The position numbers and the translations under genes were made by a program. The notes beneath the pieces were generated by a model. The model worked only from the letters and a program-made list of their open reading frames with translations, made no database searches and had not been told where the DNA came from. From assembly GCA_963693365.1 (NCBI GenBank), contig CAVNZM010000001.1, forward strand, positions 16,492,001-16,556,000: 64,000 nt of DNA, read 5' to 3'. Positions 26,968 to 64,000 of the stretch are shown one piece after another. Position 1 is the first letter of the stretch; the number at the start of each line of letters is the position of its first letter. The DNA is from Amoebidium appalachense (lineage: Eukaryota > Ichthyosporea).

Positions 26968-29900
26968 TCACGTGTCACTCCCCCTCGGTCTCCTCCCCCC
27001 CTCCCCCTCCCCCCGTGTGTCTACGTGTATTTGCATCACTCCCCCCCCGGCCCCCTCCCCCACCGACTTTTTCACACCACGATTAAACTGAGGAATAACT
27101 CTCTTCGGCCTAGAGGGAGCACTAGGCAACTCCCTCTGCACTAATCTAGCCTCATAAGCACGAATAGAAAACGGGCAATCCAAATGAAACTCAGGCAACC
27201 ACTGATCTTCCTGATAACCTCCCTCAAAACGAATTAAATAATAATTTACCTTACCTTCCTTACCTTCGATAACCTTTTTATCCATAATTTTATCTACTGC
27301 AGCCTCCGATACATCCACCGACCCGTCATAGTCGGGGGTGAATGCATCTAACACTCGACGGCCCTCCGGCCGTTTTACCCTAAGGGCCCTATCATAATAT
27401 TCCTTTATATCATCTACATTATAAAATCTAACATCACTCTCATTATCTAACCTCTGCACCTTATATTCCGTCGGACCTAACCTAGCCACTATTTTATACG
27501 GGCCAATGAAAAGAGGCAACCATTTCTTACCATACTTACGAAGACCTTCACCTTCACCCTTACCTTCCTGCTCCTGCTTATATCTCTTTTTCCTAGTATG
27601 ATCCCTAATTAAAACTAAAGTACCCTCGGCAAATTCACGTAACGGACGTGTGGACACGTCTGTACGTGCCTGTGCCTGCTGTGTACGGGCCAGAGCTGCA
27701 TCACGTGCAGCCCGGGCCCGGGTTAGTAGCTGCTCCCGGAACTCAGTCCAGTGGGGATAGGTTAGTCGGTCAGCCCCCCCCATCGGCAAAAGTGCCGTAT
27801 CTAACAAACTAATAGCCTCCTGCCCATAGACCAAATAAAACGGAGAAAAACCAGTCACTGCATGAGGGGTAGAATTATACGAATGAGCAATAAACCTAGA
27901 CATATGATCCCAATCATTAGCCTCCACATCCACCATTTTGCCAAAGGACTTCTGAAACACTGCATGCACACGTTCAGAGATGGCATTTGCTTGAGGGTGA
28001 TATGCAGACGTAGTGATATGAGCTACCCTTAAAATTTTACACACCTCCGACAACAACTGATTTAAAAACACACGACTCCTATCCGTTAACAAAACACGAG
28101 GACAACCAAACCTAAGACAAATTTCATCCACAAAAATACGAGCAAACAAAACGGCATTAGCAGTGGGGAGAGGAAAAACTTCAACCCAACGAGTGGCCAC
28201 ATCGGTGACGGTAACAAGAACAGTGTTACCCTCAACCGTAGAATTAAAAGGACCGACCACATCCACTGCTACCCTTTCAAACATACGAACATTAAAATCC
28301 CTAATAAACGACGGGCGGGAACGAGAGTGGGGACTCTCATTCCGTTCCTGACAATGCATGCATGACAACACATAATCCCTCACCTCCCTACTCATACCCG
28401 GCCAAAAATACGAACGATTAACACGAAGCAACGTCCTATTTACACCTAAATGACCAGCCATGGGATGCTCATGCACCATATGCAAAACCTCAGGCACAAG
28501 TGCCGTCGGGACCCAAACTCGGTGTCCGTCTGGCCCAGAACAATGATAAACTAAATCCTGCTCTACCTGACACATTTTTGCTAACTTAGCTACCTTAATC
28601 ATCTGCCTTTTATTTTTAAATTTAATCGAATCAACCGGCCCCTTTAAATAATTCTTAACCAGACCAATCAACACATCTTCCTCCTGAGCTAAGATCAAAG
28701 CCGTAGGTGCTAAGGCAGGGGCCGAGCCATGAGACTCGGTCCCGACCTCAGACACTGACAAATACCTCCCCCCCCCCCCTCCCCTACACTTATAAGCAAG
28801 CAACCCCGGAGCCCAAGAAGAAACATCAACAGACACAGCATCTATTCCTTTCTGCTCACTCTCCCCCCCTTCCCCCCTCCCCCCCCGTCTCTCACTAGCC
28901 CCCCCCTCCCCCTCCTTCTCTTCTTCAAACAAAATATAAGCAGCACGAGAGAGAGCATCACAGTCAACCATTGTTTCACCCTTGGCATAAAACAATTTAT
29001 AGGAGAACTCACCGAGAGCCGCGGCCCACTTCTGCATCCTCTCGTTGACCAGACGAGTGGTGCCGGCCATGGCTAGGCAGGGCTTGTGGTCGGTGTAGAC
29101 CTCAAACGTCCTGCCTGCGAGTATATACCTCCATGCCTGTGAGACTGCCCAAAAGATAGCATGGGACTCTCTCTCTGGATTGCTATATCTACGTTCACTT
29201 TTACTAAATGAACGACTAGCATAAGCAATCACCCTATCCTGCCCCTCCTGCACTTGATATAACACGGCCCCTTCAGCAACCTTACTTGCATCACACCGAA
29301 CTTTAAACATCCCCCCCCCGGCCGAAAAATCAGGATGAACAAGCATACTCGAAGACTGCAAAGCTAACTTAAGCTTTTCGAAAGCAGAAACAGCATCAAC
29401 ATTCCAATCTATTCTATTCTTCTTCTCCCCCCCCGTCTGACTAGTTAACGGCAAAGCAAGCATACTATAATCCTTAATATAACGACGAAGATAATTAGTT
29501 AAACCTAAAAATTGCCTTAGTTGAGTGACAGTCTGAGGACGGGGCCACTCAACTATGGCCCGGATTTTCTCCGGATCAGGGGAAAGACCATTACTAGACA
29601 CAATATGACCTAAAAACTTAACCTCCGGCACACCAATCACAATCTTGCTACCGCTAATGCGAAGACCAGACTCACCCAAAGCTAAAAATACTTTTTCACA
29701 ATTATTAACTAGCTCCTCAAATGACCTACCTTTAATTAAAACATCATCCAAATAAGGGTGGCATACATCCAAATGAGGGTGCCACTGGAGAATTTTATAC
29801 ATTACCCGGCACAACATAGCTGGAGAGGAGAGCAAACCCATCGGCACCACCTTGTACTGGAACAGCTGGTCACCCAGTGCAAAGGCAGTCTTCTCCTTGC

Positions 29901-31650
29901 TGCTCTCCTCCAACCTTATCTGCCAAAAAGCTGCTTTTAAATCAAGTTTAGCAAAGTGAGTATAGCCGTGCAGCTGTGAAAGCTGCTCGTCTATGTTAGG
30001 GAGAGGCCATTGGTCTGCCTTAGTGATCCGATTCAGAGCCCTGTAATCGTTCACTAGACGCCAAGACCCGTCGGGCTTCTTAACCAATAGCACCGGACTT
30101 CTCCACGGACTCGAACTATGCTCCACATGACCCTTTTTTAACATATCACTCACTATTATTAGCGCATCCGACAATTTATACTGCTCCATTCTATAGCTAG
30201 GCATCACTACCGGCCTATTATCACCTGTGTCGATCTGCATTTCAAACCCTTTAACGAAGCCTACTTCGTTATCATCGGCCAGAAATGCAAACCGAGTCCT
30301 ATCAAATAACTTAGCTAGCAATTTTTTCTGTTCTACCGTCCAATCCCCCTCCTTCATACCAAACGGCAATACTAACTCCGGGTTACCCCCATCACAAGTG
30401 GATGCATCCTTATTCACCGGAGTGCCACTTAACATTTCACCTCCTGTATTACATCGGTGCTGCTCGGGGTGAGGTTGAGGTACCTCCGGATATAGGCGGT
30501 CACCCTTAGCACCCCCCCCTCCCCCCGGCACACCAATGCCCCCGGGCAATTCCTGATGAGTTAGTGCATGTATGTGGGGGGCCAGGTCTGTGGCCACCCT
30601 GCCCCCCACGGTGTTGGTTAACCCGTCAGATCCACGGGTTAGACCAACACCCTCCCCCCCTGCCTGCACATTCTCACACCCGGGGTGACCCTCCTTCCTC
30701 TTGGGGGTCGGGGGAGTGGGACCGGTGCTGTCCCGGTCCCCCCCCCCATCGTGTCGGGTGACATTTTGGTGGCTAACGTTAAATAAAGTTGTTCCCCCTC
30801 CTCCTGAGTCACCCTTCGAGCCGGCATCCTCCTTTTGGGTAATAAGAGAGACCTCTATACTACCAATCTCATTAGTGAAACTACCGACGGAAACACCTGA
30901 CCTAATCACTATAGGCTCGATGCCCGGATTCACTAATTCTATTTCTATTGTCTTATCCGGCCATACCCTACTAAGGGTCCATTGGGCCACCTCCTGAAAT
31001 GGGGTTTTCGGAGTAAAAACCCCTAAATCCCCTATCCTAACATGATTGCCGGCCCGGACACGTACCGTTTGGCACTGATAAGGCTCGATTACTACTTCAG
31101 CTACCGTCACGGTTCTAGCACCAGACTGATAACCGTCGAGCCCATCATGGGTTTTAATTTTAACGCCGGACTGCAATTCTAAAACATTCGTACGTTCAAA
31201 CAAAGCATTCACATGTCTACGGAAAAATGGGGCTCCCAACAAAACACTTTGAGCTAAATCCTTAACCACATAACAAGCAATATGCATAGCCTGGCCACCT
31301 ATCTCACACGGCAACACACAAACACCTTCCACAGACATACTACTATTATTAGCACTACCCAAGGCTGTGCTAGAAGCATCTAAAATAGGAATTTCCCCCC
31401 CGGCCTGATTAAAACGACGAATAAACGAAGCATGCACACAATTAACCTGAGCCCCTCCATCGAGCAAAGCAACAGCCTTCAACTTACCATCAGCTAACCA
31501 TACGTCTATATAATGCCGGCTAAAACCAACTAAACTTTTTGAATCCTCCTCCAATTCAAGCAACACATCATCACTCACACCCAATCCCTGCCCACGAAGA
31601 CTCACACCCTCGATACCTACGTGCAGCATACCTACCTGTGGTGCCTGCAC
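26968..31650 (-). CDS. pol: Pol polyprotein: protease, RT, RNase H, integrase, chromodomain
   Basis: 1,560 uninterrupted codons; first ATG at 31629, but the frame is open further upstream, so it may be read from gag by frameshift. Retropepsin-like ALLDGGAQVNCV near residues 61-72 (DGG rather than DSG/DTG). Reverse transcriptase has KLDLKAAFWQI and the catalytic YLDD near 633. RNase H has DASK near 786 and YTDHKP near 853. Integrase has an H-H-C-C zinc motif near 1057-1100, then VAVDVVGPF, LTDRSRVF and YHPQANAISERV, giving the D,D,E triad. The C-terminus has a chromodomain-like stretch (YYLIRFEGGYQEDQWLPE, near 1465), which in chromoviruses directs integration to marked chromatin. All catalytic residues I looked for are present, so enzymatic competence is plausible. 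Confidence 0.93.
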   Translation of the reverse strand: MQAPQVGMLHVGIEGVSLRGQGLGVSDDVLLELEEDSKSLVGFSRHYIDVWLADGKLKAVALLDGGAQVNCVHASFIRRFNQAGGEIPILDASSTALGSANNSSMSVEGVCVLPCEIGGQAMHIACYVVKDLAQSVLLGAPFFRRHVNALFERTNVLELQSGVKIKTHDGLDGYQSGARTVTVAEVVIEPYQCQTVRVRAGNHVRIGDLGVFTPKTPFQEVAQWTLSRVWPDKTIEIELVNPGIEPIVIRSGVSVGSFTNEIGSIEVSLITQKEDAGSKGDSGGGGTTLFNVSHQNVTRHDGGGDRDSTGPTPPTPKRKEGHPGCENVQAGGEGVGLTRGSDGLTNTVGGRVATDLAPHIHALTHQELPGGIGVPGGGGGAKGDRLYPEVPQPHPEQHRCNTGGEMLSGTPVNKDASTCDGGNPELVLPFGMKEGDWTVEQKKLLAKLFDRTRFAFLADDNEVGFVKGFEMQIDTGDNRPVVMPSYRMEQYKLSDALIIVSDMLKKGHVEHSSSPWRSPVLLVKKPDGSWRLVNDYRALNRITKADQWPLPNIDEQLSQLHGYTHFAKLDLKAAFWQIRLEESSKEKTAFALGDQLFQYKVVPMGLLSSPAMLCRVMYKILQWHPHLDVCHPYLDDVLIKGRSFEELVNNCEKVFLALGESGLRISGSKIVIGVPEVKFLGHIVSSNGLSPDPEKIRAIVEWPRPQTVTQLRQFLGLTNYLRRYIKDYSMLALPLTSQTGGEKKNRIDWNVDAVSAFEKLKLALQSSSMLVHPDFSAGGGMFKVRCDASKVAEGAVLYQVQEGQDRVIAYASRSFSKSERRYSNPERESHAIFWAVSQAWRYILAGRTFEVYTDHKPCLAMAGTTRLVNERMQKWAAALGEFSYKLFYAKGETMVDCDALSRAAYILFEEEKEGEGGASERRGGRGEGGESEQKGIDAVSVDVSSWAPGLLAYKCRGGGGGRYLSVSEVGTESHGSAPALAPTALILAQEEDVLIGLVKNYLKGPVDSIKFKNKRQMIKVAKLAKMCQVEQDLVYHCSGPDGHRVWVPTALVPEVLHMVHEHPMAGHLGVNRTLLRVNRSYFWPGMSREVRDYVLSCMHCQERNESPHSRSRPSFIRDFNVRMFERVAVDVVGPFNSTVEGNTVLVTVTDVATRWVEVFPLPTANAVLFARIFVDEICLRFGCPRVLLTDRSRVFLNQLLSEVCKILRVAHITTSAYHPQANAISERVHAVFQKSFGKMVDVEANDWDHMSRFIAHSYNSTPHAVTGFSPFYLVYGQEAISLLDTALLPMGGADRLTYPHWTEFREQLLTRARAARDAALARTQQAQARTDVSTRPLREFAEGTLVLIRDHTRKKRYKQEQEGKGEGEGLRKYGKKWLPLFIGPYKIVARLGPTEYKVQRLDNESDVRFYNVDDIKEYYDRALRVKRPEGRRVLDAFTPDYDGSVDVSEAAVDKIMDKKVIEGKEGKVNYYLIRFEGGYQEDQWLPEFHLDCPFSIRAYEARLVQRELPSAPSRPKRVIPQFNRGVKKSVGEGAGGGVMQIHVDTRGEGEGGRRPRGSDT

Positions 31651-32212
31651 GGGTGGGGTGGGGTGTGTATGTGATGTGGGTGGTGGTGGAGTGTGTGTGT
31701 GTGATGTGTGGGTGGGTGGTGTGTGTGTGTTTGGTGTATGTGTGGGTGTGTGTGTGGGTGTAGGTGTGTCTGCAACCGTCGTATTGTGTTGTGGTGGTGT
31801 GTTTCTACGTGTCTGTGCCTTCCCCCCCTTCCCCCTTTACTCGTGTGTGTCCCCCCCCTTCCCGGAAACAATGGCACAGAAACCCCCTCCGGTGTGGTTA
31901 GAATAAACACCGGGTTGGGACAAGAAACACTGAGACCATCCACTTGTGGCTGGGGAACCTCCCCCAACCACAAAACATTCACACCATTCATACCTTTGGT
32001 AGAGTCACCCCACAAACATTCATGCCATACCACCTCGACGCTGTCTTGAGGACCCACGACGATGCCCGGCTCCCACACGTATCGGGGCGGTGAGGGGGCA
32101 AAGGGAAGCTTAACCTGGGGTGGGGGAGGGTGAAGGTTCTCTGCAACCTGGGGGGGACCGATACTGTCCCCCCCCCTCCCTCAGTGACCCCAGCTTCCCC
32201 CTCCCCCGGAAC
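31651..32212 (-). other. gag-pol linker region
   Basis: Between the gag stop and pol. A separate frame (32078-31632) reads WEPGIVVGPQDSVEVVWHEC and then becomes His/Thr-rich through a CA-type repeat. It is in the same frame as the start of gag and may be a remnant of a once continuous linker. Confidence 0.5.
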
Positions 32213-33548
32213 TCAATAGCTCTTGTAACTACGGCAATATGCAGCAGAGTGCCCTTGCCGGCCACAAAAGTAACATGCACCAAAGAAGGGGCCAGGGGGG
32301 ACTTCGAAACCTTGGCGCAAAGCATAACCGGGAGCCCGGTCATGCTGGGGGGGCCCACCGTGTGCACCACGGCCCCCCCTTCCCCCCCTGCCCCCCTCGG
32401 CCTCTCTCACCACCATTTCCACCCCTCCCTCTACCCTGCCCACCACCACGAGCAAGATAAGGGGCAAACCTCTCGGTGAACTGCTGCTGTTGTCCTCCAC
32501 GTCCACCTCGGCCACGACCGCCGTGTCCACCCCGGTCGCCGCCACGGCCACCCCGGAAGCCGAAGCCCCCTCGGCCAGAGAAGACGGCCTGGGAGAGCTC
32601 GGCAACCTGCTTGACCAACATGGTGAGTGCATCTGGCTGTTCACCCTCTTTTTTCTCTTTTTCCCCCTTCTGTCCACTCTCCTTCTTTTTCTTGTCTACT
32701 TCCATCACCTCCTTTTTATCCCTCTTATTGAACTTCACCTCGTGCATGGCAAGCAAGTGACGTTTAACATGCAACACCACCTCATCTACATCATCATGCT
32801 CCCCAAACATGCGTGCAGTGTCTGTGTTTACAGAGAGAGCCTTACGAGCAAACTCGAATTTTTCCCTATCACTCACATCACCAGCTAACTCACAAAGGTC
32901 TTCAAAGACCCGATATTCCCTCTCAAAGAATGCACGAGCTTCTACGGGGGACATATCTAAAGTGGGAAAGGTATACTTCCATTCTCTGAGCTGGGCCCGG
33001 AAGGTACGGCGCCGGTCGGCCGTCAGGTATCGGCCGACGAGCCGGGCCGTATACTCGAGCTCGTTTTCCGGCCGTGTGAAGGCCTCGAGCTCCCCGTCCA
33101 CGTCGTCGGTGCTGTTCTCGTCCTCGTCGTCGGGGATGAATTGTGCGGCCAGACGTTTCTGGCCGAGTGTCCGGGACACCATCTCGTCCCTCCCCTCGTC
33201 GTACTGCTGCTCGTATATACGAGCCGTCACCTGGGGGGCCTGCTCGGCCCGGTACGGGTGCTCCTCCATCAGGGTGCATAAGTCGGCCATTGTTTTGTGG
33301 TCGATGCACTGTTTGATCATTAAGCACGAGGCCGCCACAGTGGGGGCCTTCTTTGTGTCTAACACTAGTGTGGGTGTGTTAGCTAGGAGTGTCCTAAGCC
33401 ACCTAGGGATTTCCGAGTCGTGTTTGAGTGTAAAACTGAAAGCTGTGGTCTGTCTAACGTCTAGTGTATGAACCTGTGGTACCTGTGTGTGCAGGGAGCT
33501 ATCCTCCGCTGCCAAAGCGTAGAACATGTCTACGTTAAACTTAGCCAT
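32213..33548 (-). CDS. gag: Gag with RGG box and CCHC zinc knuckle; one frameshift
   Basis: Starts MAKFNVDMFYALAAEDS at 33548. A capsid-like helical part is followed by a lysine-rich linker, then an Arg-Gly-rich (RGG) tail. The first frame ends near 32340, but the frame one base on carries CYFCGRQGHSAAYC, a perfect CX2CX4HX4C zinc knuckle, ending at 32213. The switch must lie in the three C runs at 32373-32396 (7, 7 and 6 bases). One extra base, or +1 translational slippage, would explain it. The knuckle would bind the element RNA for packaging. Confidence 0.88.
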
Positions 33549-33585
33549 TGTGTGGTGTGTGCCCGAACTCGTGTGGTTGTGTTTA

Positions 33586-33586
33586 T

Positions 33587-33625
<39 letters not shown>
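33586..33625 (-). other. Poly-A run in the element 5' leader
   Basis: About 40 T on the plus strand, so A on the element sense strand, placed between the 5' LTR and gag. Confidence 0.9.
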
Positions 33626-33626
<1 letters not shown>

Positions 33627-33712
33627 TGTGTTTGAGGTGTAGCAACAGCCCAGAAGGAACTGTCACCGCGTTACCCTAGCGCGAAAAACCGCACTAAAAG
33701 AAAGGTGTAGCT

Positions 33713-34426
33713 TGTCGTATCCTAATGTATGTGTACTAGAGACGCGGCACTCTACTAAGTGTACACACACGAAAAGGAACGAACGTGTACAGAAAAACGG
33801 TAAAGTTTATTAAGACCAGGCTCCGACGGGCAAACTTAGATCCGTACGGATTGAGTCTAAGTTACGACTGAGGCCATCAAGGCCGTGCCCTACAAGATCA
33901 TCATCACCTGACCCCCTACGATGCCACATTCCATTAACATTCCGATCTACTTTTATCGTGCGCCTGCACGAGCTAAGTCGATCTACTCAACTAATATATG
34001 TATCCAAGTCTCACCCCTCACCCTCCCCCTAGTGGCACCGCAGAGTCTAAATCTACATTTCATACTATCCTCCCCCCCCTCCCTCCCCCCTTTCCTCTAC
34101 ATCTACATATATAAATACGTTTGGCAACATATACTATCAAACCTTGCCAATCCTTACAAAAGGGCTTCTGCCCGAACAATCACATTCCTAAGTCCTCCTA
34201 CGATCTATCCTACACACTAATTAGAATTCTATTGGACGGCTGTCCCGGCTGACGTGGTCCAATGCCCTGCGCCGGCAGAGGCAAGATGCACGCAGCTGTT
34301 CAGCTATCTTGAGGCCCCGGACTTGATCTTGATGATCTGTGGACCCGGGCCACCCCCCCCCCCCCCCCCCCCCCGATCTCGATCGTAGACTTAGGCTAAT
34401 CTGCTGAGACGGATTAGTATATGTCA
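33713..34426 (-). repeat. 5' LTR
   Basis: 714 bp, TG...CA. On the sense strand TATTTATATATG (plus 34106-34117) is a probable promoter TATA box. The sequence just after it (33712 downward) is AGCTACACCTTTC and does not begin with TGG as a usual tRNA primer site would. Confidence 0.95.
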
Positions 34427-34431
34427 CAGGT
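34427..34431. repeat. Target site duplication, right copy (CAGGT)
   Basis: Exact match to 26043-26047. Confidence 0.9.
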
Positions 34432-34561
34432 GACTGACATTGTGTGTGTTTGTGTAAGTTGCCGGGTGCTTTAGAGTGTGTTGCCATATGTGTGTGTATA
34501 TTTCGTGTGTGGTGGTGGTGGTGGTGGTGTGTGTGTATGTGTGTGTGCGTGTGTAGTGTGT

Positions 34562-34625
<64 letters not shown>

Positions 34626-35700
34626 TGCGTGTGTGTGCGTGTGTGCATGTGTGACGTGTGTGTGCATCTGGCGTGGTCACGTGTGTGTTGTGCGTGTGTG
34701 TGTGCGTGTGTGTGTGGGTACTTGTATTAAGTTGTTTTAAGCTGTCGTGTGTGTGTGTGTGTGCGTGTGTGCGCGCGCACGTGCCGACGTGACATTGTGC
34801 ATGTGCGTTTATGTCACAGAGACTGTGTGACACCGTGCGCGAGTGTGCGTGTGTGTGATGTGAGCGTTCTTGCTTCTGTGCGTGTGTACATGTAGATGTC
34901 ACAGTGTGTGCGCACGTGCATGTGTGCACATGTGTATAAGCACACCCACACACGTGCATGTGACGAAATTCGTTAGTGTGGGGGTGTGTGTGTACACGCG
35001 CGCGCGCGTGTGTGTGTGCTTGTGTGTACGTGTGCATGCTAACCAAGCCCTGCATGATTGTGGACGTGGGTGTGTGGCTTATCCATCTCAATGATTGGGG
35101 AAAATGCTGAAACACTCTATACGTTCGTACTTTAATCAATTGAAGTATTATAATCAAATCAATGCTTCTTATTCAGCTCGAAAGGACAACATTCAGTATC
35201 ACATTCACTCCGCATTCCACACTCAACAGCACAATACTTGATCATTTCACTACTTTCTTCTATACAAACATCACATTCAATACAAAGCTGGCCGTTTCTG
35301 CCTGCAGGAATTTTAAGGTTTTGAACTACAGTGCACACTTCACAATAACATTCATTTGTACAACAACCTATTTATAACACTGTAAGAGGAGAGAACCCGG
35401 TTCAACAAAACATCAGGGAGCATAAATATTGAGGACTCTAAAGCTTCATGTTCCTACACAAGATTTCCTCCCCCACCTTCTCCCGAAAGTTCCGACGCCG
35501 ACCTAGGGGCCCACTAGCCTCCCCCCCCCCCCCCCCCCCCCCCCACAAAAGCAAGTATTCATAAGATACCACCGCTGTTGAGACTAACCTTTGCTTGCAA
35601 CCTAGACACTCCACCATCTCGACCTTTATAAAAACCTAAAGACCTCGACTCCCTCACAACCTTCCTTTTGCATCATCCCCCCCCCCCCCCCTCCCCCCCT
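34432..35700. other. GT-rich and plain non-coding stretch
   Basis: GT-based repeats 34440-35070, longest pure run about 34566-34622. 35100-35700 is unique sequence with a C tract at 35521-35544, probably the exportin-5 3' untranslated and downstream region. No gene seen. Confidence 0.5.
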
Positions 35701-35721
35701 TTCCTTCTCTCGGATGCTACC

Positions 35722-60585
<24,864 letters not shown>

Positions 60586-61514
60586 TTTCACAGTACGCAG
60601 ACAGGTACTGCGAGGTCTTTCGAAATCCGACGGCAGATGCAAGTGCGAATTATCACATACGTTGTGAAGGAAGCATGCACCTTCTTACTGTGGCTGTGAG
60701 TAGAAAAATAGAAAACAAATTGTGAGCACAAAAACTGGAGGAGCTGGGAAAATCTTCTGGTGTTGGGAAATCGTGTAGTTTTTGTTCGGGCGTAACGTGG
60801 CTTCAGTCTCGTGCGGCGCTGCCGACCTACCCCAATGATCTAAGAGGTTGACGTGTGCTAAGAGGTTGACGTGTGCAGATTCGGCGCAATGAAAACAAGA
60901 AACACAAGCGGAGGCTAGGTCGAATCTCAAAGAAGTCAGTGGCAAAGCTAGAAAGCCCTCACGGCATAGTCATAGCAGTTTTCATATAGCCCTCTACAGT
61001 GCAGTAAATATGAAACGGCATCACCGACACGTGCACGTACAAAGCCGATAAAGAAGAAAACACGAACGAAAAGGAAGTACACGCTCGCATTGAAGAATTT
61101 CAGTTTTGCGCAAAATTTCGGCGGGCTTTGTATTTTAAACCAATCAGTGCGCAAGGCTCTCGGAGTAGCCAATCACCGTTATCTGTACTCGGGGCTCGAA
61201 ATGTTAACCCTGGCAGCATCAATGATGTTCAGGTCTGTTTAGGAGTCCGGGTGTGGCACAGTTCTCAGAAGTTGCTGCTACCTTTGGAGGTAGCTCTTAT
61301 TTTTCAAGGCTGACAAAACTTTCCTTCCGAAGCGACGTGATCACGCGCCAACTCATACCCTTGAAAAATAGTAGTTTATCATACGGCGGCTGAGGCCACA
61401 GTCGCACGTGGCAGTCTTGGTTGGCTCGAATTCGCGTTTAGACCGAGGCCATGCAAGTGGCCTATTTTGTGCTTCGAACCATCGGCCGTGCCTATTTCAT
61501 TGACATAAACGAAA
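60586..61514. promoter_or_regulatory. Head-to-head promoter region of XPO5 and the phosphatase gene
   Basis: 0.93 kb between the two start codons on opposite strands. CCAAT boxes at 61140-61144 and 61169-61173. A short tandem 'aagaggttgacgtgtgc' pair occurs near 60841-60876. Contains no simple repeats, unlike the rest of the right part, as expected for a functional control region. Confidence 0.6.
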
Positions 61515-63871
<2,357 letters not shown>

Positions 63872-63962
63872 GTGGGTGTGGGTGGGTGGGTGGGCGGGTC
63901 AGAGTGGGTGGTATGGGTGTGGTCTTGGGATGCGTTTTGTGTTTCTTTATTGGGGTTTTGGT

Positions 63963-64000
<38 letters not shown>

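Larger units (their letters stand above)
26048..34426 (-). mobile_element. Complete Ty3/Gypsy chromodomain LTR retrotransposon
   Basis: 8.38 kb element transcribed on the minus strand: 5' LTR 33713-34426, gag 33548-32213, pol 31650-26968, polypurine tract, 3' LTR 26762-26048. Both flanks carry the 5-bp duplication CAGGT (26043-26047; 34427-34431). Domain order protease, reverse transcriptase, RNase H, integrase, chromodomain is the Ty3/Gypsy order. The two LTRs read the same except in C-tract lengths, so insertion is recent. The pol frame is uninterrupted. Confidence 0.95.

Overview
The window is eukaryotic nuclear DNA. Its genes are split into many short exons with GT-AG introns (one is GC-AG). 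There is a spliced exportin gene, an intronic tRNA, a chromodomain Ty3/Gypsy retrotransposon and very heavy microsatellite and poly-G/poly-C content. I see no bacterial operon structure. The species is not identifiable from sequence alone; a repeat-rich unicellular eukaryote (alga or other protist) is an inference. All gene models come from reading frames, splice-site phase and remembered family patterns, not from searches.

Left part (about 1-20,000). A minus-strand gene (6022 down past position 1) encodes a protein with an AT-hook-like N-terminus, a DUF6729-like Cys/His region, a transposase-like 'DHTF' segment and a WRN-type DEDDy 3'-5' exonuclease. One extra base in a G run breaks its first exon. 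A weaker group of plus-strand coding-like blocks starts divergently from it. Then come non-coding repeats: a duplicated block (9,050-10,030), a six-copy complex satellite (12.0-16.1 kb) and a 298-bp tandem duplication (17.1-17.7 kb).

Middle part (20,000-35,700). GA microsatellites, a triplicated TATA-containing 102-bp repeat, a PIF/Harbinger-like non-autonomous element with TTA target duplication (23,029-24,026), a second inverted-repeat element (24,294-24,831), and a complete, very young Ty3/Gypsy element (26,048-34,426) inserted in a GA/GT-rich patch with a perfect 5-bp target duplication.

Right part (35,700-64,000). A 25-kb minus-strand gene of about 35 exons is an exportin-5/HASTY orthologue. 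The exons I placed join in phase into 1,160 codons. Its introns contain nearly all the simple repeats of this part, in an ordered way: C-rich tracts follow many 5' splice sites and CA repeats precede several 3' splice sites. Head-to-head with it, across a 0.93-kb CCAAT-containing region, lies a plus-strand atypical dual-specificity phosphatase of the Siw14/Oca class, truncated by the window end. Its third intron carries a tRNA-Asn(GTT) gene with a long T-run terminator.
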